This document shows positions 41,711-50,560 of a DNA stretch of 64,000 nt, piece after piece. The notes beneath the pieces were generated by a model. The model saw only the letters and a program-made list of their open reading frames with translations. It was not told the origin of the DNA and ran no database searches. Source of the DNA: Methanobacterium sp. (GTDB lineage: Archaea; Methanobacteriota; Methanobacteria; Methanobacteriales; Methanobacteriaceae); contig PLXT01000052.1 in assembly GCA_003151535.1 (NCBI GenBank), forward strand, positions 1-64,000, given 5' to 3'. Made by a program: the position numbers and the translations under genes. Positions within the stretch are counted from its first letter, which is position 1. The number at the start of each line of letters is the position of its first letter.

Positions 41711-42454
41711 TTAATCAACAACATATTTAATCCCGTCAACAACTAACCACTTAATTTCGTTAATGTTAACCTTCCTAATGTTCGATCCCTTCCCATCGTC
41801 TGGGAGATCCATATCAATTACATCATAGAATCCATTAGTAGAACTGAATTGTACTTTATAACCTCTTAAAACTCTTTCATCACCCTTTTCAACAGATAGT
41901 ATAGGGGTTTCTTGGATTTGCTTAAAGGCTTCTTCTAACGTAACCTTACCGCTGCTGATATTAACCAAAGCATCTTGGATTTGCTTATCCTTTAACGCGT
42001 TAAAGGCTTTCTTAGTCAATTCCTTACCTTTTTTATCGAAACACACAGAATATACCTTAGTTGTGTGAATGTCAGCCCAAAGGTTCCTAATGCCCTTTAG
42101 CTTGATATCGCCTTCCCTAATCGTGGTATCGGCCTCCAATTGACTCTTCTTCTTAGCATCATCAATCTGTTTCTGCGTCCAAAACTTATCTTCACGACCA
42201 ACGGTAATTTCTTCACTATATTGATCGGCAGTTGTTAATAACTCAGACACATATTTGCTATCCAAATTAATAACTTTATTGGATTCCAGATGCTTAAACT
42301 GGTAAGTAGAAATTGGGTTATTCTGGTTGTCCAAACCAACATTCTTAGAGCCCATGAAAACGTAATGGCTTTCTTCGCTGAAAACGTCGCCAACTTCAAT
42401 TTCAGTAATTTTTACGAGATTTTTTTGTGTTTGTACTTGTGTTTGTGTGTTCAT
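41711..42454 (-). CDS. Hypothetical protein in early-type operon
   Basis: 247 residues. A Gln/Thr-rich start (NTQTQVQTQKNLV) precedes mixed alpha/beta sequence with KHLESNKVINLDSKYVSELL, LKGIRNLWADIHTTKVYSV and GFYDVIDMDLPDDG. No family recognised. It begins 10 bases after the vWA gene, is richer in G and C than most neighbours, and ends at a terminator. The pair has a host-type promoter, so it is probably early. Confidence 0.65.
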   Translation of the reverse strand: MNTQTQVQTQKNLVKITEIEVGDVFSEESHYVFMGSKNVGLDNQNNPISTYQFKHLESNKVINLDSKYVSELLTTADQYSEEITVGREDKFWTQKQIDDAKKKSQLEADTTIREGDIKLKGIRNLWADIHTTKVYSVCFDKKGKELTKKAFNALKDKQIQDALVNISSGKVTLEEAFKQIQETPILSVEKGDERVLRGYKVQFSSTNGFYDVIDMDLPDDGKGSNIRKVNINEIKWLVVDGIKYVVD

Positions 42455-42464
42455 ATTTGTGTTT

Positions 42465-43190
42465 TTAAATTTTTTCTTCTTCGACCGTCTTAGTGTAAAA
42501 ATCTTTAGTTACTTCTTCGCCTCTAGAAACAGACTTAGAAAATGCTACTCTAGCACTTCTTGTTCTGCCATAAGACATCTTAATGCTATTAGCAGTATTA
42601 GCATGTACCAAAGTATTTGACGCCGACAAATTGAGAGTATTAATAGCATAATTAACTTCACTATTTGTACCCATGAATGTAACCGTAAATCCTTGTGTTT
42701 CTAAATTTTTAATTAACTCGCCTAGCAATGTTTGTCCTTTAGTACCAGAAAACTTACCTCTTGAACTGTTTTCGCCACCATCGGTGAAAACATTAACTAG
42801 AACTTTGTCTGTTTCAGAAAATCTACTATTTCTTTCACTAAAGATATATTCTAATGTTTCTCCAACAGCTTGATTTAATGGTGTATAACCACCACAACCC
42901 ATACCAGAATATTTTTCTGGTATAGTACTAGTCAAATCCAACAATCTCATAATACGAGACCCTTCAAATTCAATAACTGTTACAGTATTTTCAGTGTCGG
43001 CATCCTTTTTAATATCACTTAGAACTTCGTTAACACCTTCGATTGCATTAACGTATTTAGGACCATCCATACTGCCAGATGCATCCACAATAAAGACATT
43101 GTGAATTCTGGACTTTTTATTATTTGTTTTAACGTTGACCGTGATGGTGTCAACTAATTGGGGATTGCGCTTTGCGCCTTTAACTCTCAT
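42465..43190 (-). CDS. von Willebrand factor A (vWA) domain protein
   Basis: 241 residues. VFIVDASGSMDGPKYV holds the MIDAS DxSxS site; GYTPLNQAVGETLEY supplies the MIDAS Thr and FTDGGENSS the Asp. The domain resembles TerY-like stand-alone vWA proteins and binds partners through a metal ion. A basic N-terminus (MRVKGAKRNP) and C-terminus flank it. A host-type promoter lies upstream with a leader of about 40-50 bases. Partner unknown; the 247-residue gene downstream is one candidate. Confidence 0.85.
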   Translation of the reverse strand: MRVKGAKRNPQLVDTITVNVKTNNKKSRIHNVFIVDASGSMDGPKYVNAIEGVNEVLSDIKKDADTENTVTVIEFEGSRIMRLLDLTSTIPEKYSGMGCGGYTPLNQAVGETLEYIFSERNSRFSETDKVLVNVFTDGGENSSRGKFSGTKGQTLLGELIKNLETQGFTVTFMGTNSEVNYAINTLNLSASNTLVHANTANSIKMSYGRTRSARVAFSKSVSRGEEVTKDFYTKTVEEEKI

Positions 43191-43232
43191 TTTTTAGAAT
43201 ATTTAATAGAAAAACTTATTTGTTTGTTTTAT

Positions 43233-43263
43233 TAAATATACATAATTTATATAAAAAAGTCAA
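43233..43263 (-). promoter_or_regulatory. Host-type promoter for vWA operon
   Basis: TTG (43263-43261), 20-base spacer, TATATTTA (43240-43233) on the minus strand; it also reads TTGACT-N17-TATATT. Confidence 0.7.
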
Positions 43264-43269
43264 GTCGAT

Positions 43270-44025
43270 TTATAAATAAAAAACACTGAATTTACTATCA
43301 GAATCCAACAAAATGGCTGTACGATTTTCAACAAAATCACCGCTATTAAGATAATGAGCATTATCAATTATACGATCTGCTGGTTGGTGAATATGACCAC
43401 ATATTACACCGTAACAATTATTTTTTTGAGCTAGCTTTATTGCGTTGATCTCAAAATCGTTTATGTAGTTAGTAGCTGACTTAACTCCAGCTTTAATATC
43501 CTTAGATATGGATTTATAAGGTAATCCTCTCCAGCCTCTGTATTTATTATACCAACGGTTAATCCACAACGCAAAATCATAACCCACACTGCCAATTTTT
43601 GCTAACCATTTGTATTTGGTTATGAATACATCTATAATATCACCATGAAATATATAATAATTTTTATTAATATATTCGTCATTGGAAACCAACTGACGGG
43701 TTTCCAGTATGTAATCCTCACGAATTTCAATATTACCAAAATTTAATCCTACAAATTCTCTTATGAACTCATCATGATTGCCACGAACCCAAATGATTTG
43801 TGTTTTTTTTGAATACCTAATGAGCTTAACTAAAACCTTAATGTGATGTTTTTTTAATTTAGCACCTCTTTTAATTGCCCAACCATCTACAATATCGCCA
43901 TTCAGAATTAATATATCTGTTGGGTGGGACTCTAAAAATTGTAGGAATTCTTTAGCCTTTGAATCTTTAGTGCCCAAATGTAAATCAGATACGATTATTG
44001 CTTTGTATTGTTTTATTGTTTCCAA
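43270..44025 (-). CDS. Metallophosphoesterase, LpxH-like
   Basis: 251 residues from a TTG at 44025; a stop lies two codons upstream and no ATG precedes the catalytic core, so TTG is the only reasonable start. VSDLHLG, NGDIVDGW, RGNHDEF, FHGDIIDVF and CGHIHQPADR are the five metal-binding motifs. The layout resembles UDP-2,3-diacylglucosamine pyrophosphatase (LpxH type), which acts in lipid A synthesis. It follows a GT2 gene, and the two might remodel host lipopolysaccharide. Substrate unproven. Confidence 0.82.
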   Translation of the reverse strand: METIKQYKAIIVSDLHLGTKDSKAKEFLQFLESHPTDILILNGDIVDGWAIKRGAKLKKHHIKVLVKLIRYSKKTQIIWVRGNHDEFIREFVGLNFGNIEIREDYILETRQLVSNDEYINKNYYIFHGDIIDVFITKYKWLAKIGSVGYDFALWINRWYNKYRGWRGLPYKSISKDIKAGVKSATNYINDFEINAIKLAQKNNCYGVICGHIHQPADRIIDNAHYLNSGDFVENRTAILLDSDSKFSVFYL

Positions 44026-44062
44026 TAGTTATTTGTTTATTTTCATAGTATATTCATTTAAC

Positions 44063-44070
44063 ATAAATAT
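44063..44070 (-). promoter_or_regulatory. Phage late-type promoter motif
   Basis: Core TAATATTTATGTTA on the minus strand, overlapping the GT2 stop codon and 37 bases before the metallophosphoesterase start. Confidence 0.5.
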
Positions 44071-44768
44071 TATACCCAATACCCTTGATCATTTTTAAAC
44101 CAATCTTTATTATTTCTATTCCACCAACTTAAAATCATTATCTTAATCATATACCCCAAACCCTTATTCTTAAATCTTCTAGGTGAAGTATACACATGAT
44201 CGCTAACGACTTTAAATTTTTTACTCTGTATTTGCATACTAAGACGATAGTCCTCGGCAATTTTATCTTCTTCATTAAATCCTCCCAATTTATTAAATGT
44301 TTGTGTCTTAAATAACATAACTCCTCCCAAAGCAAATGGACGGCTTACTGCTGTTACCTTTTGTATTATATCAAATATTCGATAAACGTAATCGTATTCG
44401 CCACCAATTGTTTTAAATTTGCATGTAATCAGATCGTAATCATTTTTTATTGCTGTGGCTAAACAATCCTTTATAAAAGATTCTTTTAAAATGAAAATAT
44501 CGGCATCCAAGAATAAAATATAAGGTGTCTTAACCAATTTAGCACCGTTATTACGAGCCGTACTGGGTAAACCACCTTTTATTATTTTAATGGGTTTATT
44601 TGATTGCTCTACAAAATCATACAATAATTTAAAAGATACCTTGTCATCACTTGAATCGGCAATTATAATTTGACAGTTCAAATTCTGTTTAAAAATTAGC
44701 TTCAAAACATTTATAATGTTTTGTTTTTCATTCTTACAAGGTATTACTATTGTTATGACCTTATTCAT
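44070..44768 (-). CDS. Glycosyltransferase family 2
   Basis: 232 residues. ITIVIPCKNEKQNIINVL, IIIADSSDD, KGGLPSTARNNGAK, FLDADIFIL (DxD) and GGFNEEDKIAEDYRLSMQI (ED motif) are textbook GT2. A basic, hydrophobic C-terminus (GLGYMIKIMILSWWNRN) may touch the membrane, suggesting a lipid-linked acceptor. It starts one base after the peptidase stop and precedes the LpxH-like gene. Confidence 0.88.
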   Translation of the reverse strand: MNKVITIVIPCKNEKQNIINVLKLIFKQNLNCQIIIADSSDDKVSFKLLYDFVEQSNKPIKIIKGGLPSTARNNGAKLVKTPYILFLDADIFILKESFIKDCLATAIKNDYDLITCKFKTIGGEYDYVYRIFDIIQKVTAVSRPFALGGVMLFKTQTFNKLGGFNEEDKIAEDYRLSMQIQSKKFKVVSDHVYTSPRRFKNKGLGYMIKIMILSWWNRNNKDWFKNDQGYWV

Positions 44769-44769
44769 A

Positions 44770-46713
44770 TTAGTTAATCAAAGATATTGTCCAAAAATCA
44801 CTCGCCAAATCAGAACTACATAGGTAAGTAGCTGGTATTTTAAAATAACCACCTATTCCCCAAACACTACCCCAAGAATTACGCATTAAAAATGTGTCAT
44901 CATCCATATCATAACCTACAATGGCAATGGCATGTCCACCTTCCATACTTTCGGTAGCAGCTGGCATTGGTACAATACCTGTAGATGCAACTTGTTGTGA
45001 CATAAAACTTTCATACACACTTATACCACAACTAATAGGGAAACCTTGCAATAAAGCGTTAACCAACAATTGTTTGTTAGTGTTATTTAAAGTTTTATAT
45101 TGCAGTGCTTCAAATTGTTTGGCAGAATCAATTGCAATTTGAGGAGGTTGAACAGTGAATTGTGTGATATCATAAGGCCATAGATCTTCAGAAGGAGCAC
45201 CATTATTTGCTATTACCTTAATACCATCACGTATTGCGGCACCAGCATCTGAATTAACAGTTCCTTCCATTAGTCTCTCGAAGTAATAAATAAAAAGTCT
45301 AGAAGGTTGAAAAGCCGTAGCCCCAACTTTCAAATGCTTATTTAAAAGGTCGAAATGTACTAAAAATACTAAAGAATTGGCCGTACAATTATGTACAAAT
45401 ACACCAGATTCTAAAGCAAAATTATGATAACCTTCAACTGTTAAGCAATAGACATCAATTTTCTTTTCCAGCCTTTCTACACTTACAATTTTATGGTTAT
45501 AGCTTATCGCAGATTCTTCAAGTTCTTCAATAGAATTGAAAAATTTGGTTATTGTTGTAAACTTATAAAAGTTATGTAAACCACTGTTTTCTTTCTTCTC
45601 CAACCAATTTTCTTCATTAATTTCTTTATTTTCGTTTATTAATTCTTTCGCCCATTTAATCAACATGTGTTTTGTAGTATTAGTCCCTAATTTTGCTTTA
45701 CCCATGTTAACATATTTCTCTCTACTTGTTTCATTAGTCAATATAAGATTCATTCTTTTTTTAGAATCAATTCTTTGCTTTTCTTTTACAGTTGGGTTAC
45801 TTAAGGTATTTTTTAATGTTATTACCGCTTTTTCTCTACTTTCTTTTGTATGTCCCTCAAGTAAGCTATTTTTAATTTGTTCTAATTTTTTAGGGTCTTT
45901 TTTAGCCATTTCCCAAGCAAGCTTTCCAGCTTTAGAACATATTTCTAAATTCCAATTTGGATTTTCATTATATCGTTTTTGCATTATTATTCTTGAATGT
46001 TCTCTTTGAGCTGGAGTTCCATTCCAACTATTCTTATGGAAAACTGCGTGTTCGTTCTCACCCATCCATTCTAAATTATCTGGAGCATTATTAAACTTAT
46101 TGAAATCTCTATGGTGAGTAATTAAAAATCTATCCTCTTTATCTTCAATTCTTTTAACAACAATTTTTTTATATTCTGAATTCTCAGTGTTATTAATTGT
46201 GGTATGAACATTTTTCCATTTATTCAGGAAATTATCAAAATGCTGTTCATACCCAAGTGGACCAATTTTCAAATAATTTGGCATTAATGATTCGTCTGGG
46301 GTTATATCTATAACCTTTTTAAATGTGCCATCCCTCATCATAAATTCATGATCAGGGGTGCAAATTATTTTATCGCCGTTGTCCAATATTACTTCAACAA
46401 CTTCTTTGTTTCTACCAGTTAAATTAGCTTTAGCTTTACCAGCTCTTAATGAACCGTTTTCATCACATGAGTATACGTAAAATTCTCCACCATTTTCGTA
46501 TAATTCCTTTAAAGATTTTGTAGTACCGTTTAGTAGTTTTATTCTAGTTTCCCCAGCAAAACAAGAGCCCAAGCTGCCTTGGTCGTAAGGAGTTGGGAGG
46601 ATATACTTATCTGATAACTTAACAGATTGTATGGGCTGTAATAGCTCTAGAGTGAACTTGTGATCTCTAAAGTCTGGTTTTTGTGGAACCCATCCGAATT
46701 TTCTTTGTATCAT
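44770..46713 (-). CDS. Papain-type (C1) cysteine peptidase interrupted by intein
   Basis: 647 residues, 255 after splicing. N-terminal WVPQKPDFRDHKF and PTPYDQGSLGS join after splicing to C-TANSLVFLVHF, giving the papain active site QGSLGSC. Further on, MEGGHAIAIVGYD has the catalytic His and FLMRNSWGSVWGIGGYFKIP the Asn. Family C1 enzymes cut peptide bonds; phage members are not well studied. There is no signal peptide. The intein's +1 residue is the catalytic cysteine itself, so the peptidase cannot act before splicing. A late-type motif lies 17 bases upstream. Confidence 0.92.
   Translation of the reverse strand: MIQRKFGWVPQKPDFRDHKFTLELLQPIQSVKLSDKYILPTPYDQGSLGSCFAGETRIKLLNGTTKSLKELYENGGEFYVYSCDENGSLRAGKAKANLTGRNKEVVEVILDNGDKIICTPDHEFMMRDGTFKKVIDITPDESLMPNYLKIGPLGYEQHFDNFLNKWKNVHTTINNTENSEYKKIVVKRIEDKEDRFLITHHRDFNKFNNAPDNLEWMGENEHAVFHKNSWNGTPAQREHSRIIMQKRYNENPNWNLEICSKAGKLAWEMAKKDPKKLEQIKNSLLEGHTKESREKAVITLKNTLSNPTVKEKQRIDSKKRMNLILTNETSREKYVNMGKAKLGTNTTKHMLIKWAKELINENKEINEENWLEKKENSGLHNFYKFTTITKFFNSIEELEESAISYNHKIVSVERLEKKIDVYCLTVEGYHNFALESGVFVHNCTANSLVFLVHFDLLNKHLKVGATAFQPSRLFIYYFERLMEGTVNSDAGAAIRDGIKVIANNGAPSEDLWPYDITQFTVQPPQIAIDSAKQFEALQYKTLNNTNKQLLVNALLQGFPISCGISVYESFMSQQVASTGIVPMPAATESMEGGHAIAIVGYDMDDDTFLMRNSWGSVWGIGGYFKIPATYLCSSDLASDFWTISLIN
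45388..46563 (-). mobile_element. Intein with HNH endonuclease in the C1 peptidase active site
   Basis: 392 residues, from C51 (CFAGETRIKLLNG) to N442 (ESGVFVHN) with C443 as +1. Block B is ICTPDHEFMMRDG, block F is DVYCLTVEGYHNF. An HNH nuclease lies in the middle: FLITHHRDFNKFNNAPDNLE, followed by a basic, helical DNA-binding tail. All splicing residues appear intact. Confidence 0.92.
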
Positions 46714-46730
46714 AATTTATTGGTTTAATA

Positions 46731-46738
46731 ATAAATAT
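46731..46738 (-). promoter_or_regulatory. Phage late-type promoter motif (C1 peptidase operon)
   Basis: Core AAATATTTATTATTAAA on the minus strand, 17 bases before the peptidase start. Confidence 0.6.
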
Positions 46739-46832
46739 TTGATACAAAGAATAAAATGGGGTTAATAAATTAATTAATATAGGCAGGATTGGGCTTTGCT
46801 TAATTTTAGCCGTATAAACGGGTGTTCGCAAT

Positions 46833-47105
46833 TTACAGCTGTAATAATTTTTTAGTTAATATTCTCTCAAAAACTTTGTTGATACTGTAACTACCTATTG
46901 TAGGGTCGTGTAATAGGTCTTTATCACATTTTCCACATATATCATCTGACGCTAAATAAGCGATTATAGATTTATAGCTAACAGTCTTAGTTGAGTTACC
47001 ATATATACTAGCCTCATAGCTAATGTCTATTTCTTTGAGTATATAATCATGATCGGTTAAAAATATTATAACTTCTTCCTCTGAAAAAACTAACTTTACT
47101 TCCAT
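46833..47105 (-). CDS. Hypothetical protein
   Basis: 90 residues with IIFLTDHDYILKEIDISYEA and a CGKCDKD pair that could bind a metal. It lies one base after the small 33-residue gene in the thymidylate synthase unit. No family recognised. About 90 bases with no gene follow before the peptidase promoter; they show no terminator. Confidence 0.6.
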   Translation of the reverse strand: MEVKLVFSEEEVIIFLTDHDYILKEIDISYEASIYGNSTKTVSYKSIIAYLASDDICGKCDKDLLHDPTIGSYSINKVFERILTKKLLQL

Positions 47106-47106
47106 T

Positions 47107-47208
47107 TTAATTATTTATAGTTGCTAAAGCAATACACTCATCATCTGTTTTATTATACCAAAAGCCTAAGTGTTTTAATAATTCGTCGCCACTAATTGAT
47201 ATATTCAT
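47107..47208 (-). CDS. Small protein (33 residues)
   Basis: ATG at 47208 and TAA at 47109-47107: MNISISGDELLKHLGFWYNK, then a DDECIALATINN tail. Two bases separate it from the thymidylate synthase stop and one from the next start, the spacing of a genuine operon member. It looks like a folded helical mini-protein; function unknown. Confidence 0.55.
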   Translation of the reverse strand: MNISISGDELLKHLGFWYNKTDDECIALATINN

Positions 47209-47210
47209 AA

Positions 47211-48347
47211 TTAATTGCTTAAAGCGGCCTTAATTGCGGGATGTGATTTATAATTTTTCAGCTCAAAATTATAGTGAGTGTAATCACCGATATCCCATGG
47301 CTTTAGTGGTGCATCAAGAAGTTCTTTAATAATTAAATTAGGTGACTCATACGGTGTTCTAGTAATTTGTTCTTTAGCCTGCTCAATATGATTTAGATAT
47401 AAATGAGTATCACCCAGATTGCCAATTAGATCTTCTGAAATCATGTTGACCTCTTTAGCTATGATCTCCAATAGTAGACCATAAGACGCGATATTGTAGG
47501 GAATTCCTAATAAAGTATCGCAACTACGCTGGGTCCAACAAAGAGATATTGCTCTTTTGGGTAAATTGGGGTGATGAAATTTTAGCCAATCTTCCGCAAT
47601 TTCTATAGTATGACCATCCCACTCAAAGCCTTTATCGTCTGAAGGAACTCTATCATCAAATGGAGCGAAATTAGCCAGCTTACATCTTTCATCTAAAGTA
47701 AGTTCCCTAGTATAACATTGGAAACTATAATGGCAAGGAGGGAGAACTGCAAGATGAATATCCGATGGATTCCAAGCTGTAACTATAAGACGACGTGAAT
47801 CTGGATTGTTTTTTAGATCATTGATTAAATTCTTAATCTGATCAATACCTTCTCTAAAATCATTATGGTCAGAATATTTATTTCCTTCTTCACCAAATCT
47901 CCGCCATTGCTTACCATATATCGGTCCTAACTCACCCCATCTTCCTACAAACTCATTATCAGTTTCAACCTTGTTAATAAATTCTTCTTTGGTATACATG
48001 CTAAGAGTATTATCGCCGTTATTTCTCATCCATTTATCCCATTTAGAATCATTAGCTGATGTGAATTTAATATAATTTTTATAAGCATCACCTGTCCATA
48101 TGTGACAACCGTTATCTACAAGATATTTAATATTAGTATCCCCACGTAAAAACCACAATAATTCTGTTACTATTTGTTTCCAAGCTATTTTTTTTGTCGT
48201 AAGAAGAGGAAAGCCTTCGCTCATCTTGTGTCTTATTTGACGACCGAATACGCTTATAGTTCCTGTCCCAGTACGATCAGCTTTTTTAATACCGTTATCT
48301 AGTATATCTTTTAATAGATTTTGATATTGTAGGTCTATATTATTCAT
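47211..48347 (-). CDS. thyA: Thymidylate synthase with insertions
   Basis: 378 residues against the usual 264. DRTGTGTISVFG, FPLLTTKKIAWKQIVTELLW, GPIYGKQWRRFG, SRRLIVTAWNP, LPPCHYSFQCY (catalytic C205), QRSCDTLLGIPYNIASY and HLYLNHIEQAKEQ cover the ThyA signature. It makes dTMP from dUMP for phage DNA synthesis. An insertion of about 50 residues (214-266, rich in charged residues) separates strands that normally adjoin, and a shorter one lies near 110-132. It overlaps the 69-residue gene by 8 bases. Confidence 0.95.
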   Translation of the reverse strand: MNNIDLQYQNLLKDILDNGIKKADRTGTGTISVFGRQIRHKMSEGFPLLTTKKIAWKQIVTELLWFLRGDTNIKYLVDNGCHIWTGDAYKNYIKFTSANDSKWDKWMRNNGDNTLSMYTKEEFINKVETDNEFVGRWGELGPIYGKQWRRFGEEGNKYSDHNDFREGIDQIKNLINDLKNNPDSRRLIVTAWNPSDIHLAVLPPCHYSFQCYTRELTLDERCKLANFAPFDDRVPSDDKGFEWDGHTIEIAEDWLKFHHPNLPKRAISLCWTQRSCDTLLGIPYNIASYGLLLEIIAKEVNMISEDLIGNLGDTHLYLNHIEQAKEQITRTPYESPNLIIKELLDAPLKPWDIGDYTHYNFELKNYKSHPAIKAALSN

Positions 48348-48549
48348 GAGTTTTTATTCTTTTTTCCAGATTCTTACAGATTATTTCCACTAATGTGGAA
48401 TGTTGTTTTGATTTTAAGAAACGACTCTTATCTTTATTCCCACCAAAAAAATCGATTAGTGTATCTCTACTAATCGCGTACCAAAGACTATCATAATGAT
48501 TATACCAAAATACGTAATCGTATAAATTTTCCTTGCCATTATTTTCCAT
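48340..48549 (-). CDS. Small hypothetical protein
   Basis: 69 residues: ENLYDYVFWYNHYDSLWYAI, then DTLIDFFGGNKDKSRFLKSK and a helical end. The aromatic-rich start with YNHY is a pattern I associate with small conserved proteins of large phages, with no assigned role. It heads the thymidylate synthase operon behind a host-type promoter and overlaps thyA by 8 bases. Confidence 0.7.
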   Translation of the reverse strand: MENNGKENLYDYVFWYNHYDSLWYAISRDTLIDFFGGNKDKSRFLKSKQHSTLVEIICKNLEKRIKTHE

Positions 48550-48577
48550 AATATAATAATTTTAAAAATTGTGCTAA

Positions 48578-48608
48578 CAAACTTACTATATAAATCTTAT
48601 AACTACAA
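48578..48608 (-). promoter_or_regulatory. Host-type promoter for thyA operon
   Basis: TTG (48608-48606), 20-base spacer, TAAGTTTG (48585-48578) on the minus strand: an exact match to the Bacteroidota consensus. Confidence 0.8.
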
Positions 48609-48616
48609 GTATATAA

Positions 48617-48646
48617 ATAAAAAACCCCACAGTTGTGGGGTTTTAT
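48617..48646 (-). terminator. Rho-independent terminator
   Basis: 10-bp stem AAAACCCCAC/GTGGGGTTTT with a 4-base loop, T-run on the minus strand; ends the beta-helix gene. Confidence 0.88.
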
Positions 48647-48665
48647 TTAAAATTTTAATCTTTAT

Positions 48666-50510
48666 TTAAATTGTTGTTTTGACTACGCTAGAGTAAATCT
48701 TGCCCTTGGTTTTATCCAATGCTTCAACTCTATAATAATAGGTTCCAGGAGAACTTATCATTAACGGTTTGCTCGTTGTTTCTGAAGGTAATGGTTTTTG
48801 ACATGACGTTAAATTAAGTGTCAATATCATACATAACCCTAAAAATAATGAGCTATTCTTTTTATTAAGTAAAATCAAACAAATTAATATTGCAAGAAGT
48901 ATCCCAACGTTAGCTACTGTAACAATAGTATTTGTTGATTCACTGTAATAATAAGGACCATATGCTTGGCTAGCGATAATGCTATCGGCAGTAGATTTTG
49001 TTTTAACACCCACTACATTAGTCCAAGTTATAGTATCAGTTGATTGTTGAACATAGAAACTATCCGCATGAACTTCTGATGCAGTTGTCCAATTGAATTG
49101 CGCTATATCTGCACCCACAGTACAATTAGCAGGAATAAAGTTTGCAACAGTAAAAGCTGCAAATGCTGTAGTTACCACTTTGACTGGGGCTCCTTGATCT
49201 TCAGCACCTATGCTTGGGGGGTTATTCCTAATTTTACCCAAGAAATCGGTTAATATATTGGCATTGTATAATCCAGCGCTTTTCAAAGTAGAGTTAGCAG
49301 TTAACAATAAATTTTGATTTGTATCAGCTAAATCTTTAAGAATTGTAGTTGGAGTGTAATATCTATTATTAGAAGTATCTATGTTAGCAAATCCTGCTGG
49401 ATCATCAGAAAGGATATCAACATAAGTCTGCCACGCCCCTGGGTTATTAGGAGTTAAGTTAAATCCAATATTGTTTTTAAATGTAACATGAACTCCGCCA
49501 TCCAATCTGTATACTAAACAAACTGGAGTAACATATCCTTCAATAGTACTTTTATTACCAGCAACATTAAATTCACAATCCAAATAGCTTACACTAGTAA
49601 TATAAGAATTACCACCGTATAATGAGACATTCGAATTGAAATCCATTAAACCATACTCGTTAGTGCCAATAGCGATATTATCATAACATCTAACACCATC
49701 AGGTTGACCAGCCAAAGCGTAAGGAGGATAGTGTCTTATTAAATATCCTCTACCACCCTTCATATAGTTATGATGTATAGCACCAGAACCACCAATGTAA
49801 AATGCACCTATATCATTTCCCAATGGATTAAACCCATTGTATGTTATAGTCCAATTGTAAAAATTATAATGAGTGAAAAATCCATGCACTTCAACACCAT
49901 TTGTTTTAGTTTGATTAACAATGATGCTGTGCATATCAATACTATCACACAAGTTAACAAGCCCATTTGCTTGACCATAACTACCTTGTGCGAATTGACT
50001 AGCATTTTCTATCATACAATCAGAAAATGTGCATTTATACAACCTAAGTGATGCTGTTGTACCAACATACGTTGGATATGAATCACCAAAATTAAAAAAG
50101 TTTCCGTTAAATCCTTTACCATATATGTGGTTGAATCTATCGCTTTCATAATGATGATCTGGCATCCTGATGCAATCTGCACTAGCAGTGAAATAAAAGC
50201 CGTAAAAATTGTTTGGGTCTCCTGTACCTGTGAAGATTACATTATTCATTCCATTGGCAGCACCACTACCAAAGTTAACCGTTCCAGTGAAATACACAAC
50301 ACCACCATTATTAATGATTGTGATGTCGTGAAGGTTGCTAAATGTGCCATTTGCGTAGGTTCCTGGTGTAATCGCCAATACGTCACCAGCGACTAAGCCA
50401 GTCATACTGGTTTGAGATACACTACCACTACCTGTACCAATGACAACTGTCTTAGCTGACGCTGTAGAGATTACGAAGAATGTTAGAATTAGAAATAAAA
50501 GGTTTTTCAT
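48666..50510 (-). CDS. Secreted right-handed beta-helix protein with internal lipobox
   Basis: 614 residues. A signal peptide (MKNLLFLILTFFVISTASA) is followed by beta-helix rungs (IIVNQTKTNGVEVHGFFTHY, YDNIAIGTNEYGLMDFNSN) like those of pectate lyase-type or polysaccharide-binding proteins. Near the C-terminus a fibronectin-like part (FNWTTASEVHADSFYVQQST ... GTYYYRVEALDKTKG) is split by about 70 residues holding a hydrophobic span (VGILLAILICLILL) and a lipoprotein-like LTSC (C570). A periplasm- or surface-directed product encoded by a phage is unusual. Possibly acquired from a host. Function unknown. Confidence 0.7.
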   Translation of the reverse strand: MKNLLFLILTFFVISTASAKTVVIGTGSGSVSQTSMTGLVAGDVLAITPGTYANGTFSNLHDITIINNGGVVYFTGTVNFGSGAANGMNNVIFTGTGDPNNFYGFYFTASADCIRMPDHHYESDRFNHIYGKGFNGNFFNFGDSYPTYVGTTASLRLYKCTFSDCMIENASQFAQGSYGQANGLVNLCDSIDMHSIIVNQTKTNGVEVHGFFTHYNFYNWTITYNGFNPLGNDIGAFYIGGSGAIHHNYMKGGRGYLIRHYPPYALAGQPDGVRCYDNIAIGTNEYGLMDFNSNVSLYGGNSYITSVSYLDCEFNVAGNKSTIEGYVTPVCLVYRLDGGVHVTFKNNIGFNLTPNNPGAWQTYVDILSDDPAGFANIDTSNNRYYTPTTILKDLADTNQNLLLTANSTLKSAGLYNANILTDFLGKIRNNPPSIGAEDQGAPVKVVTTAFAAFTVANFIPANCTVGADIAQFNWTTASEVHADSFYVQQSTDTITWTNVVGVKTKSTADSIIASQAYGPYYYSESTNTIVTVANVGILLAILICLILLNKKNSSLFLGLCMILTLNLTSCQKPLPSETTSKPLMISSPGTYYYRVEALDKTKGKIYSSVVKTTI

Positions 50511-50560
50511 AAAGATTTTTCATTTTTTTTTATTTTATGTTATTAATAGAGCTATTTTTT

